From Methylococcales bacterium (lineage in GTDB: Bacteria > Pseudomonadota > Gammaproteobacteria > Methylococcales > Methylomonadaceae), in the NCBI GenBank assembly GCA_026399015.1, contig JAPLRS010000002.1, positions 1-60,738 of the forward strand: a stretch of DNA of 60,738 nt, in the 5' to 3' direction. Under the pieces are notes generated by a model, which was given only the letters and a program-made list of their open reading frames with translations, was not told where the DNA came from and did no database searches. The number at the start of each line of letters is the position of its first letter. The stretch's first letter is position 1. A program made the translations under genes and the position numbers. This document shows, piece after piece, positions 7,992 through 15,892 of the stretch.

Positions 7992-8537
7992 CTAAAGTGC
8001 GGACGTTGTCAAACCATTTAAGTAAACTTTTTTATTGATGCTACTTTCCAGTTCATAAAGATAAGCCAAAACAACTGATAACTTCTCCCGCCAATTGCGG
8101 CGATAAGCCGCTTCATCAACCCCAATAGCAATCGCCATCGCCCTAGTAGACTCGTGCCCTAAGCCGGTGCCATTACAAGGAATGCAGGCTTTATTTAATC
8201 TAAAGCCTATACCACCACAACGCTTGCATTTACAGGGTGATAAAGCTTCGTGCGTAGCAATATCAGCTAAAGCCTTTAATTGTGAGGGCCTAACTTTCCA
8301 GCCAGATCTAGCAGCAACTGTTATTGCTTGTTTGCGAGTCATAATTAAAACCGCAGAAGCTGCAGTATCGTCGCCAGCAAACTTAGCCATTGCATAAGCC
8401 ATCTCAATATCAGATAACCCGGCCAGTAAGCCAGCAATTTCAGACTTACTCAAACTATCGCCTCGACAAGATCTGCCACCCACAGCCGCAGGATTAACTG
8501 ACCCTGCTGTTAATAAAGCCAACACTTCCAAACTCAT
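7992..8537 (-). CDS. Q-like antitermination protein
   Basis: The 181-residue product contains a DnaJ-like zinc motif, CKRCGGIGFRL...CIPCNGTG (two CxxC pairs around residue 120). A helical C-terminus follows (AAYRRNWREKLSVVLAYLYELE). This arrangement is that of the lambdoid phage Q/Antiterm family, which lets RNA polymerase read through terminators in late operons. The start at 8537 is preceded by GGGGAG at good spacing; an upstream in-frame ATG at 8558 is less likely. It is the last early gene before the HNH-terminase-head operon, the usual place for Q, and the late operon does carry a strong internal terminator. Confidence 0.65.
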   Translation of the reverse strand: MSLEVLALLTAGSVNPAAVGGRSCRGDSLSKSEIAGLLAGLSDIEMAYAMAKFAGDDTAASAVLIMTRKQAITVAARSGWKVRPSQLKALADIATHEALSPCKCKRCGGIGFRLNKACIPCNGTGLGHESTRAMAIAIGVDEAAYRRNWREKLSVVLAYLYELESSINKKVYLNGLTTSAL

Positions 8538-8550
8538 ACTTACTCCCCAG

Positions 8551-9258
8551 TTAAGCAATCAAAAAAGAATTAGCTCGATTAATCCAAGCTGTTAAATAAA
8601 TAGACAATTGAGCATTCATATCTACTAAATCGCGATAAAACTCTTTACGCGCTAAGCAGATATTTCTTAAAACTTCATGCTGATAAATATTACAAGCCAC
8701 CAACGCCGACTGTTTAGTTCTAGGACCTAAAACACCATCAATCAATACAGGCGTTCCTAGCTTATTTAAAACACCCTGAAGAACTCGAATAGCATTATCA
8801 AACTCAAGATCTACAATCATATCCATAACAACCGGCTGTAGCAGTTCGGGTAAGCAATCGATGCCTGTTTTAAAATAGAACTCAGACACATACAGATCAT
8901 GCGCCTCAGACTTAGACAATAACTTTAAATCTTGCGGCTCTACATCCTCATTTCTATAATTAGCTAACATAGCTAGCGAAATGTTATAACGCTGATCCAA
9001 TTTACCCAAAAAACGAACAGATTGAACGTCACTACCCATTAAATCTTTAATCAATCTATCGATGCTATTCACAATAACCCTTTTATAATCCAAGCCCAAA
9101 CCATAACTAACAACCCCTATTTGTATAGTCTCACCGCTCAACAACTCAATATCGCACCACTCAGGCTTACCAAAAAAATTATTAACTAACGATAAATCGC
9201 CTGCCAAACTTGGCGCCTTATTTTTAATCAACTCCCATTGCTGGCGCTTTTTATCCAT
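8551..9258 (-). CDS. GH108/peptidoglycan-binding-related protein, degenerate
   Basis: The C-terminal half resembles the GH108 endolysin C-terminus (PG_binding_3). Its features are DLYVSEFYFKTGIDCLPELL, AIRVLQGVLNKLGTPVLIDG with VLGPRTKQSALV, and then ICLARKEFYRDLV with a final WINRANSF. The N-terminal 110 residues do not show the EGG catalytic motif of GH108 lysozymes. It may bind cell wall without cutting it, or be a derived inhibitor or regulator. It lies in the early region between the primase and Q, not in a lysis cassette, and overlaps the Q gene start region by a few bases. No clear ribosome site precedes its ATG. Confidence 0.45.
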   Translation of the reverse strand: MDKKRQQWELIKNKAPSLAGDLSLVNNFFGKPEWCDIELLSGETIQIGVVSYGLGLDYKRVIVNSIDRLIKDLMGSDVQSVRFLGKLDQRYNISLAMLANYRNEDVEPQDLKLLSKSEAHDLYVSEFYFKTGIDCLPELLQPVVMDMIVDLEFDNAIRVLQGVLNKLGTPVLIDGVLGPRTKQSALVACNIYQHEVLRNICLARKEFYRDLVDMNAQLSIYLTAWINRANSFLIA

Positions 9259-9297
9259 AACAGCTATTATTTTTTAAATGTGCATGGTAAATAAAAG

Positions 9298-9524
9298 TGT
9301 GCAGGGTTTTGTGCAGAGTACGAAAAACACGAAAGCCACGCATATCAACGTCTGTGCAGGGTGTGCAGGGTGTGCAGGGGTTAAAACTTGTAGAAAAATT
9401 AAAAAAATCACATTGCGCGTGCGCGCACATGTATAAGCATAACCCTGCACACCCTGCACAAGCCACATCACATAAGGCTTTAACCCTGCACAACGCACCC
9501 TGCACACCCTGCACACCCTGCACA
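9298..9524. repeat. Symmetric array of 9-bp TGTGCAGGG repeats, candidate phage origin
   Basis: Forward copies of TGTGCAGGG start at 9298, 9353, 9362 and 9371, with a variant at 9310. Reverse copies (CCCTGCACA) start at 9443, 9452, 9484, 9498, 9507 and 9516. Three tandem forward copies (9353-9379) are exactly complementary to three tandem reverse copies (9498-9524). Between them lie an A/T-rich stretch (about 9381-9411) and the palindrome GTGCGCGCAC (9419-9428). The array fills the gap between the primase stop and the next gene. Iteron-like repeats with an A/T-rich tract next to a primase-helicase suggest a replication origin; this is inference. Confidence 0.85.
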
Positions 9525-9527
9525 AAA

Positions 9528-11834
9528 TTATTCATAATTACGCCCACGATAATTACTAAGTAGCTCTCTAAACTCAGAAACACACTTATCAAGCCACGCA
9601 GCCTCAGAAATTCCTGCCGGAACATCTGAGCAATTTTCAGAAAAAATAAATGTTTGCGGATGTTTTGCACTTAAATAACGCGTGCGCTTTTTAGAGCAAT
9701 ACAAGCGCTTTAGCATCATATCCACCATCTTAGTTTGACTCCCAGGCTTAACACCCTGCTTTCCGCACCAAATCTTATAAAGCTCATAAAAATCTTGAGA
9801 CAACACCGGCATTACCGTAAAGCCATCAATAAACCCTGCTTCCCACTCTTCAAAAAATCGATTAATCGTATCCTTTGATAGATCAATCAACTCCTTCTTA
9901 GCTAAAGTCATGGGCGGCTTGCTATGCTCAGAAAAATCACCCAAATCAACATCCAACAAAAACTGATGAAATGCCGCAACACTGCCATTAGCTTTTTCTT
10001 CAGCGACACTTTTATAAAAATCTTCAGTCGCTTTTTCAGGTGTCCAGATAACTGCATGCCGTCTATCGTCTTCTTCGAGGACAACAGGCATGCGCTCATT
10101 AGATAAAAAAACCAGATTCACATGATTACGCTCTTCATACGCCATCAAGTTTTTGGGATTGATACGGATATAATCACCCGTAATAAAAGACTTTAATTTG
10201 TTTTTAACATGATACAAATCCGACCTAGCCACCACCTCATCAGCAATTAAAAACAGCTTCTTGGATGCCCAGTCATTAAACCGATCCTCAATCGCATCTT
10301 GACCGATGATTCGCCCATAATTCCCATAAATTTCCATATAACACTCAAATACCAAATTTTTGCCCGTTCCCTGCGGGCCATGAATCACCACCGATGATTT
10401 CATCTTAGCGCCCGGATGCTGAATGGGATAAGCCATCCACTTAATTAGCCAATCAAATAAAGTATCAGCCGCTTCTTTTTCTTCGCAATTACACATATAG
10501 CGAATCAATTTTAACAACTGCGAGCAATCCCCCTTTTTAGGCACCGTCGGCCAGCCAGACCATAAATTACAAGTAATCTTCAGATCTTTTTCACCAGGAT
10601 CAAACCCTACATTTTCAATCGAAACAATCTTACGACTGGCTGACTGTTGCCATTGCTTGGCGTATTCACGACTAATACACGCATCAATCATGTCAGATTG
10701 CTTAAGCATTACCCGTTTTTCAAAATCAAAAACCGTACCGCCATGCGCATAAACCAACGCATAACGCGCCAATAAATGCCCGGCAGAAGCGATAGGCTCA
10801 AAATCATTATCAACAGGCACAGCAGGCTTCGATGATGTAGCAGAAGGGCTATTTTTATTAATCCAAGCGCGTAAATCCTCGCCTTTTAAACCCTCATCGA
10901 TAGCATCAGCTATATCCCAGCCGTGCTTCTTAATCCCAGGCTTAGGAATATCTAATATAGACACGCGGCACTGCAAACCAAGCAAAATCTGCTCAATTTT
11001 ACACGCGGCTTTCATACCTGCCTGCTGAGATTCGGGTAAAAAATCCCCATTCGCATCAACCGCAGAATCAGCATCCGGCCAAATTATTACCTCTAACCCT
11101 GCTAAAGGTGACCAATCGACCTTATCAACCGCATTAGTACCGCCCGGCCAACTGATACAAGCAAAATCAACCAAAGCCGAAGCAGCTGCAACAGCACACT
11201 TCTCTCCCTCGACAATCAACACCGGCTTGCCTGCCGCAAAACCTAACTCCTGTAAATTAAATAAAGGCCGTGGCGTAGCAAAACCCATCCATCGCCATTC
11301 TTCTTTTTTAGTTACTGAGTTTTTACACCAAGTCAACGGCAAAACAGCCTTTTCACCATCCGACTTAACAAAGCGATACATAAAACCTAAAACAGAATTA
11401 TCAATATTTCGATAGGCATAAACCGTATCAGGAAAACCGCGTTTAATATGCGCTCGATGTGGTTCTGGGTAATCAAGAGGTGGCACTACCTGTATCCAAT
11501 CAGTGCGCGGTTTTTTAAGTTCAGGAACGGGTTTATCAAGCGGCGATAATCCTAGCAACTCAGTTAATTCCTTTCCCGCCCTACCTTGGTCGTTACTGGT
11601 AAACAAATAAGCATATAAAGACACCGGATCACTGCCCTTATCACCGGTTGCAAAATCCGCCCAAATCCCAGTATACGTATTAATACTGAATGAGCCTGCA
11701 TGGGCATCAGATCGAGTTGGGTTACAAGCAGAATATTCAGCGTCAGACAACTTGCCATCCGGCAGCCACTGTCTACAATAAGCAGAAAAATTTACTAAAA
11801 GCGCTTGATTTAACGCATCAAAATTAATTTTCAT
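9528..11834 (-). CDS. Phage primase-helicase (Toprim plus superfamily 3 type helicase)
   Basis: This 768-residue protein probably primes and unwinds phage DNA. Residues 1-100 look like a primase-associated N-domain (GSFSINTYTGIWADFATGDKG). A Toprim-type core follows, with VLIVEGEKCAVAAASAL near 207 and the metal-binding IIWPDADSAVD near 250. The C-terminal ATPase has Walker A GPQGTGKN near 485, the Walker B-like LFLIADEV, and the arginine-finger region VFLSNERMPVVLEEDDRRH. The final ~120 residues are a winged-helix-like tail. It overlaps the dNMP kinase gene by 4 bp. The adjoining repeat array is the likely site of action. Confidence 0.88.
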   Translation of the reverse strand: MKINFDALNQALLVNFSAYCRQWLPDGKLSDAEYSACNPTRSDAHAGSFSINTYTGIWADFATGDKGSDPVSLYAYLFTSNDQGRAGKELTELLGLSPLDKPVPELKKPRTDWIQVVPPLDYPEPHRAHIKRGFPDTVYAYRNIDNSVLGFMYRFVKSDGEKAVLPLTWCKNSVTKKEEWRWMGFATPRPLFNLQELGFAAGKPVLIVEGEKCAVAAASALVDFACISWPGGTNAVDKVDWSPLAGLEVIIWPDADSAVDANGDFLPESQQAGMKAACKIEQILLGLQCRVSILDIPKPGIKKHGWDIADAIDEGLKGEDLRAWINKNSPSATSSKPAVPVDNDFEPIASAGHLLARYALVYAHGGTVFDFEKRVMLKQSDMIDACISREYAKQWQQSASRKIVSIENVGFDPGEKDLKITCNLWSGWPTVPKKGDCSQLLKLIRYMCNCEEKEAADTLFDWLIKWMAYPIQHPGAKMKSSVVIHGPQGTGKNLVFECYMEIYGNYGRIIGQDAIEDRFNDWASKKLFLIADEVVARSDLYHVKNKLKSFITGDYIRINPKNLMAYEERNHVNLVFLSNERMPVVLEEDDRRHAVIWTPEKATEDFYKSVAEEKANGSVAAFHQFLLDVDLGDFSEHSKPPMTLAKKELIDLSKDTINRFFEEWEAGFIDGFTVMPVLSQDFYELYKIWCGKQGVKPGSQTKMVDMMLKRLYCSKKRTRYLSAKHPQTFIFSENCSDVPAGISEAAWLDKCVSEFRELLSNYRGRNYE

Positions 11835-12445
11835 AATTTATCAGCGTGCATAAAAAATTTAGATCTATGCACAACAACTGACTCAACATGAGCGCAAAAC
11901 TCGTAGTCATTATCTTGAGTATTGGCTAAAACAAAATCTTTTATATTAAAAGTAATGCCGCGCTCACTAGCATGATGATCAATATCCTCAGGTTTGCGAG
12001 TAATATGAATAATAACGCCGCCCAAAGACCTAATTAAATCCGCTTCATTTTCAAAACGCACATCATCAAACACAATGCGCTGATCCAGCGTATTTTGTAA
12101 ACGCAGCGCTTCAGCTTTAACCCAACAATGGCCGTTAATCAAATTCCTGCCCCATTCAGTCCCCAAGGTCTGCATTATCCACCGAGCAGAGCGCCCGATA
12201 TTGGGTATAGTGACAGCCTTATCTTCATCCATAAAACGATGCGCCTCAATATCCTTATAACCAAAGCTTTTAATAAAATGAAAAGTCATTGTTTTTAACG
12301 GATCAGCAAACGAATGCTTAACAAACCCCAAATGCCTACATAAATGCTTAGCAGCCGTTGTTTTGCCACAGCCTTTCTTACCGGTAAAACCAATAATCAA
12401 ATGGCGATTACCCGTCAAAATCTTATCTGATTGCAAAAAATTCAT
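11831..12445 (-). CDS. Deoxynucleoside monophosphate kinase
   Basis: This 204-residue P-loop kinase has Walker A GFTGKKGCGKTTAAKHL at residues 19-35. Downstream are HSFADPLK (substrate-side DPLK motif of phage dNMP kinases), IMQTLGTEWGR and VFDDVRFENEAD. These are the marks of the T4 gp1-like family, which phosphorylates dNMPs to feed DNA synthesis. It is the first gene of the leftward replication operon after two small control genes and overlaps the primase start by 4 bp. The assignment is by motif order; the substrate range cannot be read from sequence. Confidence 0.85.
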   Translation of the reverse strand: MNFLQSDKILTGNRHLIIGFTGKKGCGKTTAAKHLCRHLGFVKHSFADPLKTMTFHFIKSFGYKDIEAHRFMDEDKAVTIPNIGRSARWIMQTLGTEWGRNLINGHCWVKAEALRLQNTLDQRIVFDDVRFENEADLIRSLGGVIIHITRKPEDIDHHASERGITFNIKDFVLANTQDNDYEFCAHVESVVVHRSKFFMHADKL

Positions 12446-12488
12446 TTTAAAGCCCTTGGTTGGTTCTTATAGATCTAAAGGTTCTGTA

Positions 12489-12677
12489 TCAATTTTTTTC
12501 AAAAATTGTTTTCATAAGCCTAAAGTCAGTGCGTTTTTTATCGATATATTGCAAGATTATAACCCGCGCTAACTCAGATTTGCAAATACCCTCAAGCTCA
12601 GCCAATCTCTCAAATTCAAGCTGAGAATCTTTAGGTAAATGCGCAACAACTGCACTATCGTTTTTTTCCATTTTCAT
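12489..12677 (-). CDS. Small ribbon-helix-helix-like protein
   Basis: The body (VVAHLPKDSQLEFERLAELEGICKSELARVIILQYIDKK) has the strand-helix-helix pattern of CopG/Arc-type DNA-binding proteins, so a regulator is likely. The start is uncertain. A 21-bp duplication has made a series of in-frame ATGs (12698, 12692, 12677, 12671), and the frame stays open to an ATG at 12725. I list the ATG at 12677; GGTGA before 12671 makes that start equally plausible. The gene begins inside the end of the Cro-like gene, so the two are co-transcribed from the leftward early promoter. Confidence 0.5.
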   Translation of the reverse strand: MKMEKNDSAVVAHLPKDSQLEFERLAELEGICKSELARVIILQYIDKKRTDFRLMKTIFEKN

Positions 12678-12867
12678 CACCGATTTTTCCATTTTCATCA
12701 CCGAATATGTCTGGACGGAGGTCAATAGGTGAAATATTGAAACGCTCTGAAACTTTCATTACATCTTTAGGAGGTAACTTGCAGCGGCCATTTTTAATTT
12801 GCGAAGCAAATCCCATCGTCTTACCGAGGAATTCAGCCAATTCTTTTGTCGGGATATCTTTAATCAT
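12655..12867 (-). CDS. Cro/YdaS-like repressor
   Basis: The 70-residue protein is a helix-turn-helix DNA-binding protein. KELAEFLGKTMGFASQIKNGRCKLPPKDVMKVSERFNISPIDLRPDIF matches the Cro-like YdaS pattern, which ends in LRPD(I/L). It diverges from the CI-like gene, as cro does. The ATG at 12867 was chosen because the predicted -10 box (TATACT, complement of 12875-12880) places the transcript start at about 12868, so an upstream ATG at 12903 would not be transcribed. This makes a leaderless message. The C-terminus (GDENGKIGDENGKKR) carries a heptapeptide duplication. Confidence 0.75.
   Translation of the reverse strand: MIKDIPTKELAEFLGKTMGFASQIKNGRCKLPPKDVMKVSERFNISPIDLRPDIFGDENGKIGDENGKKR
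12663..12704. repeat. 21-bp tandem duplication
   Basis: Two identical 21-bp units, TTTTTCCATTTTCATCACCGA, occupy 12663-12683 and 12684-12704. Being a multiple of three, the duplication keeps both overlapping frames open. It adds seven residues to the C-terminus of the Cro-like protein and adds two extra start codons to the following gene. Confidence 0.9.
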
Positions 12868-12874
12868 AAAATTC

Positions 12875-12951
12875 AGTATAGTGTTTACTATACAAAAAAG
12901 CAATAGTATTTACTCATTGCTTGAAATTTAGTAATTGCTAAAATTCTAGAA
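12875..12951. promoter_or_regulatory. Divergent control region with three operator-like sites
   Basis: Three related dyads lie exactly 25 bp apart: AGTGTTTACT (12880-12889, within the perfect repeat GTATAGT-GTTT-ACTATAC at 12876-12893), AGTATTTACT (12905-12914) and AGTAATTGCT (12930-12939). The leftward promoter reads TTGCTT (complement of 12898-12903), a 17-bp spacer, then TATACT (complement of 12875-12880). The rightward promoter is weaker: TTGCTT (12917-12922), 16 bp, TAAAAT (12939-12944). The operators cover both, as in lambda OR. The predicted transcript starts fall at or next to both ATG codons. Confidence 0.8.
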
Positions 12952-13632
12952 ATGAAAATGAAAGAAATACGTCAAAATAACTTAAAGATGCTTGCGGATG
13001 GATTTAAAAACCAAAGAGCATTTGCTGATGCAATTGAATCAACTCCTGGATATGTAAGCCAATTAATAATTGGTACTTGTAGCTTTGGTGAAAAGGTGGC
13101 TCGAAAAATAGAAAAATTACTCAATCTTCCTGATAACTATATGGATGTTATTCATGATCAGAAATTAGAAGATTTAAAATTAAATAAAATATTTTTTGAC
13201 AACAACTTAACAGTTGGACCAGATAACAAAGGGGACGTACCAGTTATTTCTTGGGTACAAGCTGGAGCGTGGTGCGAAGCAGTTGATAATTTCAATGTAG
13301 GTGACGCAGAGCGCTGGATTCCCTGCCCTGTAGCCCATAGCAAACATACTTATGCCTTAAAAGTCAGAGGAGACTCTATGGTAGCGCCCTACGGTAGCTC
13401 TATCAGCTTCCCAGAAGGCACATTAATTTATGTAGATCCAGAAGTCCCTTTAGTATCGGGTAAAAAAGTTATTGCAAAACTACTAGACAGTAATGAAGTA
13501 ACTTTTAAAGTCTATCGAGAAGAATCAGGTAAAAAATGGCTAGTACCCCTCAACCCACAATACGATAAGATCGAGCTAGTCGAAGGCATGCACGTTTGTG
13601 GCGTAGTTATCTTTATGGGATCGGATGTTTAA
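12952..13632 (+). CDS. CI/LexA-like phage repressor (S24 peptidase)
   Basis: The 226-residue repressor holds the prophage silent and cleaves itself when RecA filaments form. An N-terminal helix-turn-helix (KNQRAFADAIESTPGYVSQLIIG, about 19-41) is followed by a linker and an S24 domain. The domain has the cleavage site Ala104-Gly105 in SWVQAGAW, the nucleophile Ser142 in RGDSM, and a general base Lys near 186 in EVTFKVY. All catalytic parts are present, so the switch should be intact and SOS-inducible. The gene has no ribosome site and its promoter points to transcription starting at the ATG, like lambda cI from PRM. Confidence 0.93.
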   Translation: MKMKEIRQNNLKMLADGFKNQRAFADAIESTPGYVSQLIIGTCSFGEKVARKIEKLLNLPDNYMDVIHDQKLEDLKLNKIFFDNNLTVGPDNKGDVPVISWVQAGAWCEAVDNFNVGDAERWIPCPVAHSKHTYALKVRGDSMVAPYGSSISFPEGTLIYVDPEVPLVSGKKVIAKLLDSNEVTFKVYREESGKKWLVPLNPQYDKIELVEGMHVCGVVIFMGSDV

Positions 13633-13664
13633 TGAAATTTATAAAACAAAATCATTGAAAAATT

Positions 13665-14483
13665 ATGATGATTATCTTAATTGCTTTTCTAATCATTATT
13701 GTTTTATACAGTTTATTAAAAAAGTCTAATGCACTAGATCCATCAAAAAAAATACAAAAATTCAATTATGAAATGCCTAATGACTTTACTTGCTGTGCAG
13801 GCGGGTTAGTTGCTGGAGTCTATTTTAGAAAAAACGCGGCTTTAAAATTCTCAAATAGTGACAATTTATCAATAGAACTTGAACTTGAGCCTCAAAATGA
13901 AGAAGACAAAAATGCAATTAAAGTTATAGGCGTTTCATCTTCTGGCAGGTCGTTTATAGGATACATTCCTAAAGAATTGGCTGCTCAAATAGCAGAAACT
14001 AAATTATTTGAATCTATACAACCACGCTTGACACGCATATACCAGGGGAAAAATGATTATTTAGAAATTTATTTTGATCTTATTATTCAAAAATCTCTAA
14101 AACCTTTATTTAAAGCCTATATTGATAACCAAAAAGCGGATGCTTCTGAAAAAGAATTTTTAAAATACTTTAATATTCCAATTCCAAAAGGATTAACAAA
14201 AGGAACTGCCAAAGCCCTTAAAAAACAACATTTAAGAATATTAAAAAAAGAAAATCCAGAGTTATTAAAAGAATATGATGATTATAATTTAATTATCAAT
14301 GATCTTAATGACGTTTATTTAAGAGAAGAAATAGGTATAAAAAAACCTACTCAAAAAATAATTGCTACTGCATTATTAGAACTTAAATCTGAAGGAAAAT
14401 CTTATGAATATCTTTCAGAAAATATTGATCAAGTAGCAAATAAAATTATAGCGAATCATCCCGAATTAAAAAGACTTAATTAA
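13665..14483 (+). CDS. Membrane-anchored HIRAN-domain protein
   Basis: The 272-residue product starts with one transmembrane helix (MIILIAFLIIIVLYSLL). A HIRAN-like domain follows at about residues 40-125: GGLVAGVYFRK, LELEPQNEEDKNAIKVIGV and SFIGYIPKELAAQIAE are its three signature blocks. HIRAN domains bind DNA 3' ends in helicases and also occur alone in phages and defence genes. The C-terminal half is helical and Lys/Glu-rich, with no motif I know. It starts 32 bases after the repressor stop, without a strong ribosome site, so it is probably expressed in the lysogen from the repressor promoter. A role in exclusion or DNA sensing at the membrane is possible but unproven. Confidence 0.65.
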   Translation: MMIILIAFLIIIVLYSLLKKSNALDPSKKIQKFNYEMPNDFTCCAGGLVAGVYFRKNAALKFSNSDNLSIELELEPQNEEDKNAIKVIGVSSSGRSFIGYIPKELAAQIAETKLFESIQPRLTRIYQGKNDYLEIYFDLIIQKSLKPLFKAYIDNQKADASEKEFLKYFNIPIPKGLTKGTAKALKKQHLRILKKENPELLKEYDDYNLIINDLNDVYLREEIGIKKPTQKIIATALLELKSEGKSYEYLSENIDQVANKIIANHPELKRLN

Positions 14484-14488
14484 AAATT

Positions 14489-14800
14489 ATGATTAGATTA
14501 TTAGCATTAATAGTTCTCTTATTACCATTTTCCGTTTCTGCTAATGATGTTTTATTTAAAGATAATCAAGTAGCCTGCATAGACAAAGAGAGTTTTGAAA
14601 AACTACTAACCTTTGTAAGTGATAAAGATAACGAGGCTTTTATTGATTTTATAGAAAACAGCGGTAAATGCTCCCCCGTTCCTGACGGATTAAAAGCTAT
14701 TGTCGATGAATATGATTTATCCAAAAAAGACGGAATCATAAAATTTCGTGCTCGAGGGTTTACAAAATCAGGATATACCCAGCGATCTGCATTTAATTAA
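14489..14800 (+). CDS. Small secreted protein
   Basis: This 103-residue protein has a clear signal peptide, MIRLLALIVLLLPFSVSA, with likely cleavage after SVSA. The mature part has two cysteines (QVACIDKES and SGKCSPVP) that could form one disulfide in the periplasm, followed by a basic C-terminus (FRARGFTKSGYTQRSAFN). No family is recognised. It lies 5 bp after the HIRAN gene, so both are probably expressed together in the lysogen. Small periplasmic proteins in this position of temperate phages sometimes block superinfecting phage DNA entry; here that is only a hypothesis. Confidence 0.65.
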   Translation: MIRLLALIVLLLPFSVSANDVLFKDNQVACIDKESFEKLLTFVSDKDNEAFIDFIENSGKCSPVPDGLKAIVDEYDLSKKDGIIKFRARGFTKSGYTQRSAFN

Positions 14801-14850
14801 ACTATCAACCTAAATTAGACAAATTTCCTAGCTGGCTTTACTATACTCTT

Positions 14851-14880
14851 GTCCTAGGTATTTATTATTTAGGACTTTTA
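14851..14880 (+). terminator. Weak terminator-like hairpin
   Basis: GTCCTA (14851-14856) pairs with TAGGAC (14870-14875) across an A/T loop and is followed by TTTTATTATTT. It lies about 50 bp after the secreted-protein gene and could end the repressor transcript, separating it from the next gene. The stem is short, so this is tentative. Confidence 0.35.
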
Positions 14881-14938
14881 TTATTTAAATAAAATAAAAA
14901 CGAGTCACCCATACGCCCTAAATTTAAGAGTATTAATT

Positions 14939-15892
14939 TTGAATCTAATTAAATCAGAGCAAGACTGGCTAAGCTTTATAAATGATAATTTAACAAATCA
15001 AAACGTAGTTATTGATAACATAAGATTTTCTGGTTGGCCAAAGCTTGAAATAACAATAGACGGAGACAGATTCAATGGTACTATGCCAACTGAACTTATG
15101 CGTGGCTTTATTGAGTTTCAAGATGATTTTTATAGGGCTTATACAGAATTACGCTATAAGACTAACAATATTCAACGATTGACACCTCAAGATAAAGAGC
15201 GTTTAGAATTCGTATTTAAGATTGAAGATAATTGTACAAAGGGCACTGCTGAAGAGTCTGATATTATCAACGCAGTTATTGAAAATGTAAGTAAAATTTT
15301 TTCTAATATGACAGGTATAGAACAACTTGCCGGCATCGCTATATTGGTCTTCTCTTACACTGGATATAAAATTTTTGAAAAATATTCAGATAATAAATTA
15401 AGCGAAAACAACAATGAGTCTGGAAATAATGCATTAAGGATACAAAAAGAAGCGGTCGTTGAGGCATTATATGCAGCTGGGAAGATACCCCAAAATGCCA
15501 CAGAGTTTAAAGATCGCACAGAATCAAGCTTTAAATCAATATTTAAATATGCCAATGGCGCTAAAACAATTTCTATCGGAAATCAATCATGGAACCAAGA
15601 TGAAATTGAAGAAATTATTCAAAAGCCGGATAAAAACAGAGAAAAAAAAGAGCTCAACTTATCACTTTATATTGAAGGAATTCGCAGGAATAGAGGTTAT
15701 TTAACCCTTAATGTGAATAACGGAGACGATCATAGTTTTTCAATGCGAGTAGAATCTAATATGGCCGATGTTGATGAAACAGCAAAATTATTTGATGCTT
15801 TTAAATCTAATAAAAAAATTGGAATAATATTTACTGCAAAGATAATTGATGGAAATATAAATACAGGAAATTTTATTAAATTAGCTGATTAA
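14939..15892 (+). CDS. Phage accessory protein with one central transmembrane helix
   Basis: A TTG codon at 14939 opens this 317-residue frame (NLIKSEQDWLSFINDNL), which I do not recognise. Residues 1-115 form a soluble region rich in aromatic and acidic residues (FSGWPKLEITIDGDRFNG, RGFIEFQDDFYRAYTELRY). A single membrane helix follows at about 126-143 (IEQLAGIAILVFSYTGYKIF). The C-terminal half is charged and hydrophilic, ending in KKIGIIFTAKIIDGNINTG. This looks like a sensor-membrane-effector layout. The 11-bp motif AACGAGTCACC precedes it and is repeated before the next gene, so the two may share regulation. No ribosome site is obvious. Confidence 0.5.
   Translation: MNLIKSEQDWLSFINDNLTNQNVVIDNIRFSGWPKLEITIDGDRFNGTMPTELMRGFIEFQDDFYRAYTELRYKTNNIQRLTPQDKERLEFVFKIEDNCTKGTAEESDIINAVIENVSKIFSNMTGIEQLAGIAILVFSYTGYKIFEKYSDNKLSENNNESGNNALRIQKEAVVEALYAAGKIPQNATEFKDRTESSFKSIFKYANGAKTISIGNQSWNQDEIEEIIQKPDKNREKKELNLSLYIEGIRRNRGYLTLNVNNGDDHSFSMRVESNMADVDETAKLFDAFKSNKKIGIIFTAKIIDGNINTGNFIKLAD

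Noticed and set aside
9298..9524. Possible CRISPR array
   Set aside because: The repeat unit is only 9 bp, copies are mostly contiguous and in both orientations, and there are no spacers of uniform length or cas genes.
9274..9563. Frames on both strands rich in VQGVQG and CTPCTPC repeats
   Set aside because: They are translations of the 9-bp repeat array, with no ribosome site and no sequence beyond the repeat.
12868..12903. Upstream start for the Cro-like protein (MLFCIVNTILNF...)
   Set aside because: It lies on top of the promoter and operator, upstream of the predicted transcript start.
14815..14847. Promoter TAGACA...TATACT before the 317-residue gene
   Set aside because: The spacer is 20 bp, too long for a good sigma70 promoter; no better pair was found.
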